From an uncultured Oscillospiraceae bacterium (lineage in GTDB: Bacteria; Bacillota; Clostridia; Oscillospirales; Oscillospiraceae), in contig CANRHH010000018.1 in assembly GCA_947630375.1 (NCBI GenBank), positions 1 through 50,435 of the forward strand: DNA of 50,435 nucleotides. Reading direction: 5' to 3'. This document shows positions 8,574 through 16,763 of the stretch, one piece after another (the first letter of the stretch is position 1; each line of letters opens with the position of its first letter). The translations under genes and the position numbers were made by a program. The notes under the pieces are model-generated. The model saw only the letters and a list, made by a program, of their open reading frames with translations, made no database searches and was not told the origin of the DNA.

Positions 8574-10712
8574 TTAAATCATGGGGATGCCCCAGAACTG
8601 CGAGACCTCGTTGTTGCCGGTCCACATGAAGCGCATGGAGATATAGCCGGCGGATCTCCAGGCCAGGAACAGGGCGACCAGGATCGCGCCTGCCCACACG
8701 CTGCCGGTGATCTTGTACATCTTGCGGTAGATATAGTTGCAATAAGGAGTGATAAAGATGATGGAAAGCATGGCGTGCAGAGAGAAGATCTCTGCCGCGC
8801 CGGGAGAGCGGTAGGTGACAAAGTAGCCGACCAGCATGAAGATCACCATGCCGAGGGAGGTAACGGCTACGTTGACAATGGTGTCGGCCGTGTCGCTGAT
8901 GCCCTTGATGGTCACCATGTTGTTGAGCGTGCTGATCACCAGGCAGAAGGGGACAAAGAGGATGAAGTACCGGGCCATTCTGCCGAAGTTATAGCCGGGC
9001 ATGATCTCGTAAGCGCCGTCCACGTGGAGGAAACGCTGGTCGAAGAAGCGGTTGATGAACGCGGCGCTGATATAAGCGGCGGCGAACAGGATGATCCCCA
9101 CCAGCAGGGTCTTCCACACCCGGTTCCAGCCCGCCTTCAGGTTCAGCTCCTTCAGGCTGGCCAGGCTGCCCTCTCCGCCGTCCTTCTTCTTGAGCACCTT
9201 AGAGAGGATGAAGAACATGACCACGCCGGTGATAGACGTGCCGGCCACATTGAACAGCATGCGCAGCTGGGCGGGCTCCCAAGGCAGGAACTTGATCATA
9301 GTGGCGATGCAAACAGAGAAGCTCAGGTCGTTTTGCGAGCAGCACCAGGTGCCCACAAAGCCCACAAACGCGGTGACGACGACCCAGATCCAGATATCCT
9401 TGCCCTTCTTCTCCATTTTGGGGGCGTACCGGGGGGAGGCCACATTGGCAAAGAACGGGGCCTTTACCAGGATGCCCGTCAAAGCCATCAGCATGCCGAT
9501 CATGCAGAAGAAGGCGAGGGTCGTGCAGACCAGAGCGGAGTAGCCCACCGCCAGGTTCCGGCAGCTGATAGGCTGGGTGGCGGGGTCGCTCAAATCACCG
9601 TTGTTGTAGCCCAGGCACTGGGTGTACCACTCGATGGAGGTGGAGACGGCCTTGGGACTCCAGAGCCAGCCGTTGTGGATGGTCTGGGGGATGTTGAGGA
9701 AGCGGGCGGAGTTGTTGTCGATGGCTTCCTTCAGCGCGGGGCAGTTGTTGACGTTGATCTCAAAGATCTGGCCCAGATAGGTCCCCTCCGCGTCCGGATC
9801 CAGGGAGGTATCGGGGACGCTGTAAATGCCGTTGATGATGGGGTCGCTTCTCACGGTGCCCCGGTATTTCTCCAGGGTCTCGGGGGCCCAGGTGCCGCTG
9901 CTCTCGTGGGAGCCGATGCTGGGCATCATGTTGACCTGGCAGTCACGGACTACCTCATGCCCGGCGACGGTCACGGTCGTGTTGGCATTGGCGGCCCGGG
10001 CCACCTTCAGATAGCCGTTCACGATCTCCGCCTGCTCCTCCTTGAGGATCAGGTACTCGCCGAACTGCTCCTCGGAGAGGGCGGCCTTGGCGATGTCGTC
10101 GGCGTTCTGGGTGAGCTGCTCTTCGGTGATCTCCATGCCGTACCGGTCGCAGAGGACGTTCAGCATCCGGTCATTCAGCGTCAGATACTCGCCGTCCATC
10201 CGGATCGCGGTCCCCATGGTGCCGTTGCCCTGGGAGTGGCCCCACATGGCGATGCGGGTAGGATCCACATAGACCATGGACCGGACGTAGTTCAGCACGT
10301 CCAGGTGCCCGGCGGTACCGGCACGGGAATAGGCGCCGTAGCCGTTGCCCTGCTCGTCCTGGTTGGGCTGCCCGGACATGGCCGCGCCGTCCATGTTCTC
10401 GTTGATGACCACGAAGCCGCGGCGGGCAAATTCCCAGGCGTACAGGCTGGCGCAGCCCATACTTTCTGAACCGCCGTGACTGAGGATCACGCAGGGCAGC
10501 CGGGTATCGTTGTTCACGTTGACGGGCCGCCAGATCTCAAAGGTCCTGTCGTTTCCGCGCACGTCGATGGAGACGTCCGTGCACTGTATTTTATAAAAAC
10601 CTGTGGTGATCGCGCTGGCCAGGAAGGTGAACAGCAGCATCAGCGCCGTCATCAGAGTCAGCACCCGCCACGCGCCTTTCATGGTGCTGAGAGTAAACTT
10701 CTTTTCTTTCAT
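8574..10712 (-). CDS. Polytopic membrane protein with extracytoplasmic alpha/beta hydrolase domain
   Basis: The 712-residue protein starts with one membrane segment (about residues 16-38). An alpha/beta hydrolase domain (about 45-385) follows, with an HGG oxyanion motif at 79-81 and the nucleophile elbow G-H-S-Q-G with Ser160. The C-terminal half has about eight membrane segments, roughly 400 to 700. By topology the hydrolase domain should face outside, so it may act on an ester in the envelope, a drug or a dietary substrate. I chose ATG 10712, which has GGAG six bases upstream; the frame stays open further upstream but there is no better start. It is followed by a small lipoprotein gene and is divergent from an AraC regulator. 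Substrate unknown. Confidence 0.8.
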   Translation of the reverse strand: MKEKKFTLSTMKGAWRVLTLMTALMLLFTFLASAITTGFYKIQCTDVSIDVRGNDRTFEIWRPVNVNNDTRLPCVILSHGGSESMGCASLYAWEFARRGFVVINENMDGAAMSGQPNQDEQGNGYGAYSRAGTAGHLDVLNYVRSMVYVDPTRIAMWGHSQGNGTMGTAIRMDGEYLTLNDRMLNVLCDRYGMEITEEQLTQNADDIAKAALSEEQFGEYLILKEEQAEIVNGYLKVARAANANTTVTVAGHEVVRDCQVNMMPSIGSHESSGTWAPETLEKYRGTVRSDPIINGIYSVPDTSLDPDAEGTYLGQIFEINVNNCPALKEAIDNNSARFLNIPQTIHNGWLWSPKAVSTSIEWYTQCLGYNNGDLSDPATQPISCRNLAVGYSALVCTTLAFFCMIGMLMALTGILVKAPFFANVASPRYAPKMEKKGKDIWIWVVVTAFVGFVGTWCCSQNDLSFSVCIATMIKFLPWEPAQLRMLFNVAGTSITGVVMFFILSKVLKKKDGGEGSLASLKELNLKAGWNRVWKTLLVGIILFAAAYISAAFINRFFDQRFLHVDGAYEIMPGYNFGRMARYFILFVPFCLVISTLNNMVTIKGISDTADTIVNVAVTSLGMVIFMLVGYFVTYRSPGAAEIFSLHAMLSIIFITPYCNYIYRKMYKITGSVWAGAILVALFLAWRSAGYISMRFMWTGNNEVSQFWGIPMI

Positions 10713-11038
10713 ATTTTCTCCTTTTTTCTTGCCGTGCAGATTTTTTATCTGCGGCTGGTTATTCCTGATACCCAGTTTCCGGAGCCAGGGCGTTCCCCGT
10801 CCGGCCTCTGAAACACATCTGCCGGAATCCCCTCTTTTTTCTGAAATCCCCTCCTTTGCGTTTTCCTCTCGTGACACGATCCTTTTTCTCTCCGCTGGCC
10901 GGGCAGAGAGCTTTGACAAAAGGCGAAGCTTTTGCAATCTGCACAAACGGCCCCGCCTGAAAATCCAAGTTTTTATTCTTTCTTGTCTATAATATACAAT
11001 AAATTGAAGCGATAAAAAAGAAGTCTTCTCTCATGTAC
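10713..11038. other. Long divergent intergenic region
   Basis: About 330 bases between the hydrolase and AraC genes hold no convincing gene. The right part is AT-rich. A weak minus-strand promoter could be read near 10990-11015 (TTTATC, 16 bases, TATTAT), which would give the hydrolase a leader of nearly 300 bases. I see no strong hairpin or known riboswitch in it. Confidence 0.4.
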
Positions 11039-11067
11039 TGGACATTTATTGACTTTTACAGTATAAT
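11039..11067 (+). promoter_or_regulatory. Promoter for the AraC-family gene
   Basis: TGGACA and a perfect TATAAT are separated by 17 bases, ending 36 bases before the chosen start codon. Confidence 0.65.
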
Positions 11068-11103
11068 ACGTTCCGTATATTGGAAAAAAGGAGGACTTGG
11101 GAT

Positions 11104-11964
11104 ATGCTGGCCAAATTTGAGCGCCGGAGCTTTGCCGAGGGCTGCCGGGTCTGGGTGGGCAAATACCGGGGGCTGAGCAATCTCCCCCACTGGCATTTTG
11201 AGAATGAGCTGATCGCCTGCCGGGCCGGAGAGGCCCTGATCACTCTGGACGGGGAACAGGTCCGCACCGGCGGGGGAGACTGCGTGTTCTGCCCCGGGGA
11301 GAGCATCCACAGCGTCACCGGCAGCCCGGACAGCCGGCTGATCGTGGCCCAGTATGACGCGGCTCTCTGCCCCGGCACGGCCCAGCTCCGGCCCCGGGCG
11401 CAGCTGTTTGCCGACCGGTACGGCGCCTATGAGCGGATGGACGGGATTTTCCGGGAGGAGCAGGACCGGCGTCCCTTCTACGCCGAGAAGATGAACGCCG
11501 CCATGGCGGAGCTGGTGGTGGATCTGTTCCGGGGCGAGGAGCTGGAGCGGGTCCCGGGCGAGGAGTTCAAGACCATGGACCGGTACAAGGAGCTGCTGGG
11601 CGTCATAGACCGGTCCTTTGACGAGCTCAGCTTCCGGGACGCGGCGGCCTATATGAACATGTCCGAGGCGTATTTTTCCCGTTTTTTCAAGCGGGCCTCC
11701 GGCATGACCTTTTCCCGCTATCTCAACGCGGTGCGCATCGGCAAGGCCATCGAGATCCTCCGGGCCGAGCCGGACATCACCATGGCGGCGCTGATGGCGG
11801 AGTGCGGCTTTAACACCCTGCGCAATTTCAACCGGGTCTTTAAAGAGGTCACCGGCTGCGCGCCCAGCCAGCTCCCGGCCAATTTCGTGCTGAACCTCCG
11901 CTCCCTGGCTACCGACCAGGACGGCTTTGATCCCACCATGGACAGCTCCGAGCTGCTGCGCTGA
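11104..11964 (+). CDS. AraC-family transcriptional regulator
   Basis: The 286-residue protein has an N-terminal cupin-like sensing domain (about residues 15-100; LPHWHFENELI, GDCVFCPGESIHSV) and a C-terminal AraC double helix-turn-helix (about 175-270; F-R-D-A-A-A-Y-M-N-M-S-E-A-Y-F-S-R-F-F-K, CGFNTLRNFNRVFKE). I chose ATG 11104, nine bases after AAAAGGAGG; an upstream TTG at 11080 would overlap that site. It is transcribed away from the membrane hydrolase and its lipoprotein, so it most likely controls them. The arabinose genes 2 kb away are another possible target. The ligand is probably a sugar or small organic molecule. Confidence 0.88.
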   Translation: MLAKFERRSFAEGCRVWVGKYRGLSNLPHWHFENELIACRAGEALITLDGEQVRTGGGDCVFCPGESIHSVTGSPDSRLIVAQYDAALCPGTAQLRPRAQLFADRYGAYERMDGIFREEQDRRPFYAEKMNAAMAELVVDLFRGEELERVPGEEFKTMDRYKELLGVIDRSFDELSFRDAAAYMNMSEAYFSRFFKRASGMTFSRYLNAVRIGKAIEILRAEPDITMAALMAECGFNTLRNFNRVFKEVTGCAPSQLPANFVLNLRSLATDQDGFDPTMDSSELLR

Positions 11965-12092
11965 AGGGGGTACGAAATTTTTAGGATTTGTTTTAGGTTT
12001 TTATATAAACTGTTAAATTCGCCCGATTTTGATTGCGCGGCGGCCGCCGCCGTGGTAAAGTATGGGCATCCGATCTTTGCTGTGAGGCATGT

Positions 12093-12782
12093 ATGAACGC
12101 CGTTTTCAAATCCCTGTCCGCCCTGTGTTCCCGGCTGCTGCGGCTGCTGCCGCTGCTGTGCATGGCCGCCTTTATGCTCTGGCTGCTCGTAAACGGCCGG
12201 GAGATCAGCGTGGAGACCCTGCTGAGCATGATGCCAGAGGACCGCTTTCTGGCCGTGCCGGTGCTGTGGCTGGCCTTCGCGGTCAAGAGCCTGTCTCTGG
12301 CGCTGCCGGTGATGCTGCTGTTCGCCGTGACAGGGGTGCTCTTCCCCCTGCCCCTGGCGCTGCTCATCAACGTAATAGGCATTTTCATCACCCTGACCAT
12401 TCCCTATTTTATCGGCCGCTTTTCCGGCCCGGACCTGACGGAGCGGCTCATGGTCAAACACCCCCGGCTCTCCCTGCTGCGGGACCTGCCCTCCCGGAAC
12501 AGCCTGTTCTTCGCCTTCATCGTCCGGGCCGTGGGCGTGCTGCCCTGCGACGTGGTGAGCCTCTATATGGGCAACACCCGCCTGCCCTACCCGGACTATA
12601 TTGCCGGCGGGGTGCTGGGCTTCCTGCCAGACCTGATCTGCGCCACCGTCCTGGGGATGCAGATGGACCGGGCCGGCTCCCTGGGCTTCTGGGTGACGGT
12701 GGCCGTGAACCTGGGCTTCTGCCTGGCCTCGATCCTGCTGTATCGGGCGGTCCGCCGCCGGGCAGGCGCCGGCGGCTCTTGA
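12093..12782 (+). CDS. TVP38/TMEM64 (DedA-like/VTT) membrane protein
   Basis: The 229-residue protein has about six hydrophobic segments. It carries the SNARE-associated/VTT signature, with G-x-F-(S/G)-P-D-type and F-x-x-R segments visible as PYFIGRFSG at about residues 105-113 and FAFIVRAVGVLPCDVVSLYMG at about 135-155. Bacterial members are thought to act in lipid or polyprenyl phosphate flipping and envelope upkeep; its precise substrate is unknown. I chose ATG 12093, with TGAGG upstream. A promoter for the next gene overlaps its stop codon. Confidence 0.85.
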   Translation: MNAVFKSLSALCSRLLRLLPLLCMAAFMLWLLVNGREISVETLLSMMPEDRFLAVPVLWLAFAVKSLSLALPVMLLFAVTGVLFPLPLALLINVIGIFITLTIPYFIGRFSGPDLTERLMVKHPRLSLLRDLPSRNSLFFAFIVRAVGVLPCDVVSLYMGNTRLPYPDYIAGGVLGFLPDLICATVLGMQMDRAGSLGFWVTVAVNLGFCLASILLYRAVRRRAGAGGS

Positions 12783-12808
12783 CAAGGGTCCGCGCCTTAG
12801 CTTATACT
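12779..12808 (+). promoter_or_regulatory. Promoter overlapping the TVP38 stop codon
   Basis: A perfect TTGACA and TATACT are separated by 18 bases. The TGA stop of the upstream gene lies inside the -35 hexamer. It would drive the DUF5655 gene and possibly the genes after it. Confidence 0.75.
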
Positions 12809-12829
12809 AACTCTCCGGAGGCATCGGCC

Positions 12830-13216
12830 ATGACTGACGGAGAGTTTTTCTTTTTTAACGGGCATCCCGGCGCGCTGGAGATCTATACCGCCCTGACGGA
12901 GCGGATGGAGCGGGAGCTGGGGGCGTACAGCGTCAGGACCCAGAAGACCCAGATCAGCTTTTCCAATCGCTGCGGCTTCGCCTTCGTGTCCTTTTTGCCG
13001 GTGCGCCGGGCCAAGGACCGGCCCAAGGACTATATCACCGTGACCTTCGGCCTGGGCCGCCGGGCGGACAGCCCCCGGATCGACGCGGTCTCGGAGCCCT
13101 ATCCGGGCCGCTGGACCCACCACGTGCTCCTCGCCTCCCCGGAGGAGGCGGACGGGGAGCTGATGGCCTTCCTGCGGGAGGCCTACACCTTTGCCGCCGA
13201 AAAACGGCGGCGCTGA
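12830..13216 (+). CDS. DUF5655 domain protein
   Basis: The 128-residue protein matches the DUF5655 pattern: an acidic start, then YTALTERMERELG, the V-R-x-x-K-T-Q-I-S-F block, G-F-A-F-V, a lysine-rich linker and RWTHHVLL near the C-terminus. The family is often found as a stand-alone cytosolic protein or fused to nuclease-like domains. Its function is not established. It has its own promoter and CGGAGG eight bases before ATG 12830. It is followed after 15 bases by a GT-C-like membrane protein, with which it may share an mRNA. Confidence 0.8.
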   Translation: MTDGEFFFFNGHPGALEIYTALTERMERELGAYSVRTQKTQISFSNRCGFAFVSFLPVRRAKDRPKDYITVTFGLGRRADSPRIDAVSEPYPGRWTHHVLLASPEEADGELMAFLREAYTFAAEKRRR

Positions 13217-13231
13217 AGGAGAGAAACGACG

Positions 13232-15127
13232 ATGATCCTTGCCCTGCTGCTTTTTCTTCTGACGCCGGTTTCCGGCTGTGCGCTCTGCTGCGCTTTTTCC
13301 TCCCGCCGTTTTGAGGAAGCTTTACCGTTGTGCTGCATCGCGGAGGTGCTGCTTTTGCTGCTCTTCGGCCTGGCCGGGGCGCTGCTGGCCGGGTTCTATG
13401 CGGTGCTTGCCCTGGCTGCTGTTTTGGCCCTGGTCTCGGCCTGGCGGCTGGTCAAAAAAGGGCAGCTTCGCCCTTTCCTTCGCCGTTTTTTCTCTCTGGG
13501 CTTTGGGATCTTCCTGCTTTTAGCCCTGGCGCTGCTGTTTTTCAACTATGGCAGGATGCTCAGCCGCTGGGATGAATTTACCCACTGGGGCGATGTGGTC
13601 TGGGTGATGAGCACCCTGGACGATTTTGCCACCAACCCGCTGTCCGGCTCCCTGTACCCGGAGTACCCGCCGGGCATTTCACTCTTTCAGTATTTTTTCC
13701 AGAAGCTGCTGCTGCTTTTCGGCGGACAGATCAGTGAATGGGCGATGTTCTATGCCCATCAGCTCCTCTTTTTTTCCTTTCTTCTGCCTTTTACAGGGCT
13801 GCTGGACTTCCGGCGGGCCTCGGCCTATCTGTTTATAGGCGCCGTTTTTCTGTGCCCCATGCTGCTGACCGAGCACCAGCTCTGGTACCTGGTGATGTCG
13901 GTGGACAGCTTTATGGCGCTGCTCTTTGCCTGTACCCTGGCGCAGATTATCACCCGGCGGGAAAAAACGGCCTTTGACTATGGGAGCATCGGTCTGTCTC
14001 TGGCCTTTTTAGGTTTGTTTAAAGGCTTTGGGATCCTCTTTGCCCTGGTGGGGCTTGGCTTCCTGGCTCTGGAGGGACCGGGCGGCCGGGGCCGCGGACC
14101 CTGGCTGAAGCGCAGCCTGGCCATCGCCGGAGCCGCCGTGCTCCCCCGGCTGCTCTGGGAGCTCCATGTGCGCCTCAGCGGTGCGCGGCGGGCCTTTTCT
14201 CTGAACCTGCGTTCCCCGGAGGGGCTGCTGGGTCCCGACCGCTACAGGCTGACGACCCTGAAAGACTTTTTCCGGGCCTTCTTTGAAAAGGATATGGCAA
14301 ACGAGGTCCTGGCCGGACACTTCCCGGTCACGCCGCTCTTCCTGACTGCGCTGGTGACCCTGTTCCTGTTTCTGCTGCTGCGCCTGTACCTGCGCCGGGA
14401 CAGCGGCCGGCGCGAAGTCTACCTCCGGTATTTCTGGGGAGCCTTCTTCTCTCTCATCGTCTGCTTTGCCGCCGAAGGACTGGCCTATATGTTCTCCTTC
14501 ATCCAGGTGGAGGCGCTGAATCTGAACTGCTATACCCGCTATACGGGGACGCTTTTCCTGGCGGGCTTCTATCTGGCACTGCTCTTAGCGATAGACCTGG
14601 CCCATGCGGGGCTGCTGGACGGGAGCAAGACAGCTGCCATAGTCCTCTGTGTCCAGATCGCGCTGACGCCCTGGAACGGCCTGGTATATTACATGGACAG
14701 GGGGCTGGCCGAATTCACCGGCCAGATTCGCGGTGAATATGAGCAGACGCTCGACGCGGTCCGGGAGCTCACCGGCGGGCAGCAGAGCCGCATTTGGCTG
14801 CTGTCCGATAGGAAGCTCGATTTGTTTACCCTGCGATATCTCATACGCCCCAACAGCACCAACATCCTCCAGGCCACCCAAACTGAGGAGAAATGGGCTT
14901 CGCCGGGCCTTCCGGCCGACTTCAAGGGAGAGATCCTCCCGGCAGATGCCTGGCGGCAGCAGCTGCGGGATGGCTACGACTATGTGCTGATTTATCAGCT
15001 GGATGAACGGCTCAAAACGGACTATGCGGACGTCTTTGAGGATCCGGCCAGCATAGAGGGCGAGAGCATCTATCAGGTAGACAGAGAATCGGGGCGGCTG
15101 CGCCTTTGTTCCCGCGCGGAGCCCTGA
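13232..15127 (+). CDS. Polytopic membrane protein, GT-C glycosyltransferase-like
   Basis: The 631-residue protein has about eleven hydrophobic segments and a soluble C-terminal domain of about 140 residues. The first large loop after the early helices contains R-W-D-E-F-T-H-W-G (about residues 111-119), and the next has PEYPPG. Acidic, aromatic first loops of this kind are typical of GT-C enzymes that use polyprenyl-phosphate sugars outside the membrane (PMT/ArnT/GT39-like). I cannot place it in a named family, and the enzyme activity is inferred. RBS AAGGAGAG precedes ATG 13232. A flavodoxin gene follows 23 bases later. Confidence 0.6.
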   Translation: MILALLLFLLTPVSGCALCCAFSSRRFEEALPLCCIAEVLLLLLFGLAGALLAGFYAVLALAAVLALVSAWRLVKKGQLRPFLRRFFSLGFGIFLLLALALLFFNYGRMLSRWDEFTHWGDVVWVMSTLDDFATNPLSGSLYPEYPPGISLFQYFFQKLLLLFGGQISEWAMFYAHQLLFFSFLLPFTGLLDFRRASAYLFIGAVFLCPMLLTEHQLWYLVMSVDSFMALLFACTLAQIITRREKTAFDYGSIGLSLAFLGLFKGFGILFALVGLGFLALEGPGGRGRGPWLKRSLAIAGAAVLPRLLWELHVRLSGARRAFSLNLRSPEGLLGPDRYRLTTLKDFFRAFFEKDMANEVLAGHFPVTPLFLTALVTLFLFLLLRLYLRRDSGRREVYLRYFWGAFFSLIVCFAAEGLAYMFSFIQVEALNLNCYTRYTGTLFLAGFYLALLLAIDLAHAGLLDGSKTAAIVLCVQIALTPWNGLVYYMDRGLAEFTGQIRGEYEQTLDAVRELTGGQQSRIWLLSDRKLDLFTLRYLIRPNSTNILQATQTEEKWASPGLPADFKGEILPADAWRQQLRDGYDYVLIYQLDERLKTDYADVFEDPASIEGESIYQVDRESGRLRLCSRAEP

Positions 15128-15150
15128 ATATATACACAGGAGGAAAACCA

Positions 15151-15663
15151 ATGGCAAACTTGATCTTGTATTTTTCCCGGGCGGGCGAGAATTATTGGAA
15201 CGGCAGCCTGAAGGCCATCTCCAAGGGCAACACCCAGCGGGTGGCGGAGTATATCCAGCGGGCCGTGGGCGGGGACCTGTTTGAGATCCGCCCGGCCGTC
15301 GCTTACCCCGAGGGCTATTACGACTGCGCCGCCCGGGCCAAGGCCGAGCAGCAGAACGGCGCCCGGCCGGAGCTGATGCAGTACATCAGCGACATCTCGA
15401 AGTATGACGTGCTCTTTGTGGGCTACCCCAACTGGTGGGGCACCTGCCCCATGCCGGTGCTGAGCCTGCTGGAGCGGCTGGACTTCACCGGAAAGAAGAT
15501 CGTCCCCTTCTGCACCAACGAGGGCAGTGGTCTGGGCAACAGCGAACGGGACCTGAAAAGGGCCTGCAAGGGCGCCCGCTTCGGGGCGGGCCTGTCCGTC
15601 CATGGGGCCGGGGCCGAGAGCGCCGAGACCCGGGTGGCCGCCTGGGCGAAGCAGAGCCTGTGA
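15151..15663 (+). CDS. Flavodoxin family protein
   Basis: The 170-residue protein begins LILYFSRAGENY, the FMN phosphate-binding loop of flavodoxin-like proteins. It continues with a long D-V-L-F-V-G-Y-P-N-W-W-G segment (about residues 87-98) and FCTNEGSGLG, both typical of the Flavodoxin_4/NADPH-reductase-like group. It would be a cytosolic one- or two-electron carrier or quinone-type reductase. GGAGG precedes ATG 15151. The partner is not identified by context. Confidence 0.88.
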   Translation: MANLILYFSRAGENYWNGSLKAISKGNTQRVAEYIQRAVGGDLFEIRPAVAYPEGYYDCAARAKAEQQNGARPELMQYISDISKYDVLFVGYPNWWGTCPMPVLSLLERLDFTGKKIVPFCTNEGSGLGNSERDLKRACKGARFGAGLSVHGAGAESAETRVAAWAKQSL

Positions 15664-15805
15664 TCCTTCCCGTTTTTGTACGATTTCCCGGTTATGTAAC
15701 AGAGATTTAACAAATTTTGTGTTTTTTACGAAACATTTTCCCGGTAATATAAATCCTGCAAGCGAAAGTTTTTTTCATCTTTTTCATTTTGTCCTCTTTA
15801 TCTAT

Positions 15806-15839
15806 AAGAAAGCACGCCGGGAGACCGGCGTGTTTTCTT
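15806..15839. terminator. Bidirectional terminator, copy A
   Basis: AAGAAAgCACGCCGG pairs with CCGGCGTGtTTTCTT around GAGA. It is a near duplicate of the structure at 16056-16089, exactly 250 bases away. It lies about 140 bases after the flavodoxin stop. Confidence 0.8.
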
Positions 15840-15840
15840 T

Positions 15841-16055
15841 GAGCATGTCGACAAAGTCGACACGCTTCAAATGCGACCCGCTTTGCTGGGCTCGCATTTG
15901 AGGAACTCGCGCTTATCGCGCTTCGCTTGGTCGGCGCGAGGGCTCACTTAGTTCGCCTCAGGGTGTTTTTGAGGCGGCAAAGCTGCCTCAAAAACAAATC
16001 AAATTCTCTTTCGCCGCTCTGCGGCGAAAGAGACAAACCTTTGTCTACAATCTGT
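15841..16055. repeat. Chain of six consecutive hairpins between twin terminators
   Basis: Non-coding stretch made almost wholly of inverted repeats: TGTCGAC/GTCGACA (15846-15862), CAAATGCGA/TCGCATTTG (15868-15900), CTCGCGC/GCGCGAG (15906-15940), GTTTTTGAGGC/GCCTCAAAAAC (15965-15995), CTCTTTCGCCGC/GCGGCGAAAGAG (16006-16032) and AGACAAA/TTTGTCT (16031-16046). The stems differ in sequence, so this is not a CRISPR or tandem array. It could be a composite intergenic repeat or a structured RNA. I do not recognise a family. Confidence 0.7.
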
Positions 16056-16089
16056 AAGAAAACACGCCGGGTAACCGGCGTGTTTTCTT
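16056..16089 (-). terminator. Bidirectional terminator, copy B (spoVT)
   Basis: AAGAAAACACGCCGG pairs with CCGGCGTGTTTTCTT around GTAA. It lies 12 bases after the spoVT stop and has T runs on both strands. Confidence 0.85.
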
Positions 16090-16101
16090 TCGTTTGCTCT
16101 A

Positions 16102-16644
16102 TCAGCTCTCCATCTGTTTGCCCAGGAAAATGGCCACGGTCTGGGCCAGCTTGTATTCCACCTCGGTGGCGGGCGCGCTGTTGCGGGGCGTGATAAACAG
16201 GACGCAGCCCATTACATCCCCCTCGGAGATGACCGGCGCGGCCACGGACAGGCAGAATTTTTCGTCCGCCGGGGAGACGGGCAGACTGCTGCCGCCGTTG
16301 GCGTGGCGGTAGGTGCTGCGGGCGTCCATGATCTCGGTGAGCTGAGGGCTGACAGGTTTGTCCAGCAGCTCCTTTTTGGCGCCGCCGGCAATGGCGATCA
16401 CCGCGTCCCGGTCACAGACGGCGGCAATGCCGTCGGTGGATTTGCGCAGGCTGTCGCAGATCTGGGCTGCAAAGTCGGACAGCTCCCCGATGGGGGAATA
16501 TTTCTTGAAGATCAGCTCCCCGTCCTTATCGGTGAAGATCTCCAGGGGGTCTCCTTCGCGGATGCGCATGGTGCGGCGGATTTCTTTGGGGATCACAACT
16601 CTGCCAAGGTCATCTATCCTGCGGACGATTCCGGTTGCTTTCAT
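16102..16644 (-). CDS. spoVT: Stage V sporulation protein T, AbrB/GAF regulator
   Basis: The 180-residue protein has an N-terminal SpoVT-AbrB swapped-hairpin DNA-binding domain (residues 1-50; MKATGIVRRIDDLGRVVIPK, T-x-R-I-R-E-G-D-P-L-E-I-F). A GAF-like C-terminal domain (about 58-178) follows. The length and the whole first 50 residues match SpoVT, the forespore regulator that modulates sigma-G genes. This is the best single marker in the window that the organism makes endospores. AAAGGAGAAAGGAAT precedes the ATG. I could not see a convincing sigma-G promoter upstream. Confidence 0.93.
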   Translation of the reverse strand: MKATGIVRRIDDLGRVVIPKEIRRTMRIREGDPLEIFTDKDGELIFKKYSPIGELSDFAAQICDSLRKSTDGIAAVCDRDAVIAIAGGAKKELLDKPVSPQLTEIMDARSTYRHANGGSSLPVSPADEKFCLSVAAPVISEGDVMGCVLFITPRNSAPATEVEYKLAQTVAIFLGKQMES

Positions 16645-16722
16645 ATTCCTTTCTCCTTTGTCTGTTTTTCTCTGCCGTGCTATTGTTTGCAGAACAAGAA
16701 ATTTTATGCAGCGGCAAAAAAT

Positions 16723-16758
16723 CAGAGCCGGTCCCGCCAGAAGGCGGGACCGGCTCTG
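16723..16758 (-). terminator. Terminator of proC
   Basis: CAGAGCCGGTCCCGCC pairs perfectly with GGCGGGACCGGCTCTG around a short AGAA loop, five bases past the proC stop. Confidence 0.85.
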
Positions 16759-16763
16759 TCTTT

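Noticed and set aside
11080-11103. Upstream TTG start for the AraC regulator
   Set aside because: It overlaps the AAAAGGAGG that serves ATG 11104 and has no ribosome binding site of its own.
15806-16089. CRISPR-like array
   Set aside because: The stems differ in sequence and spacing, there are no equal repeats with unique spacers, and no cas gene is present.
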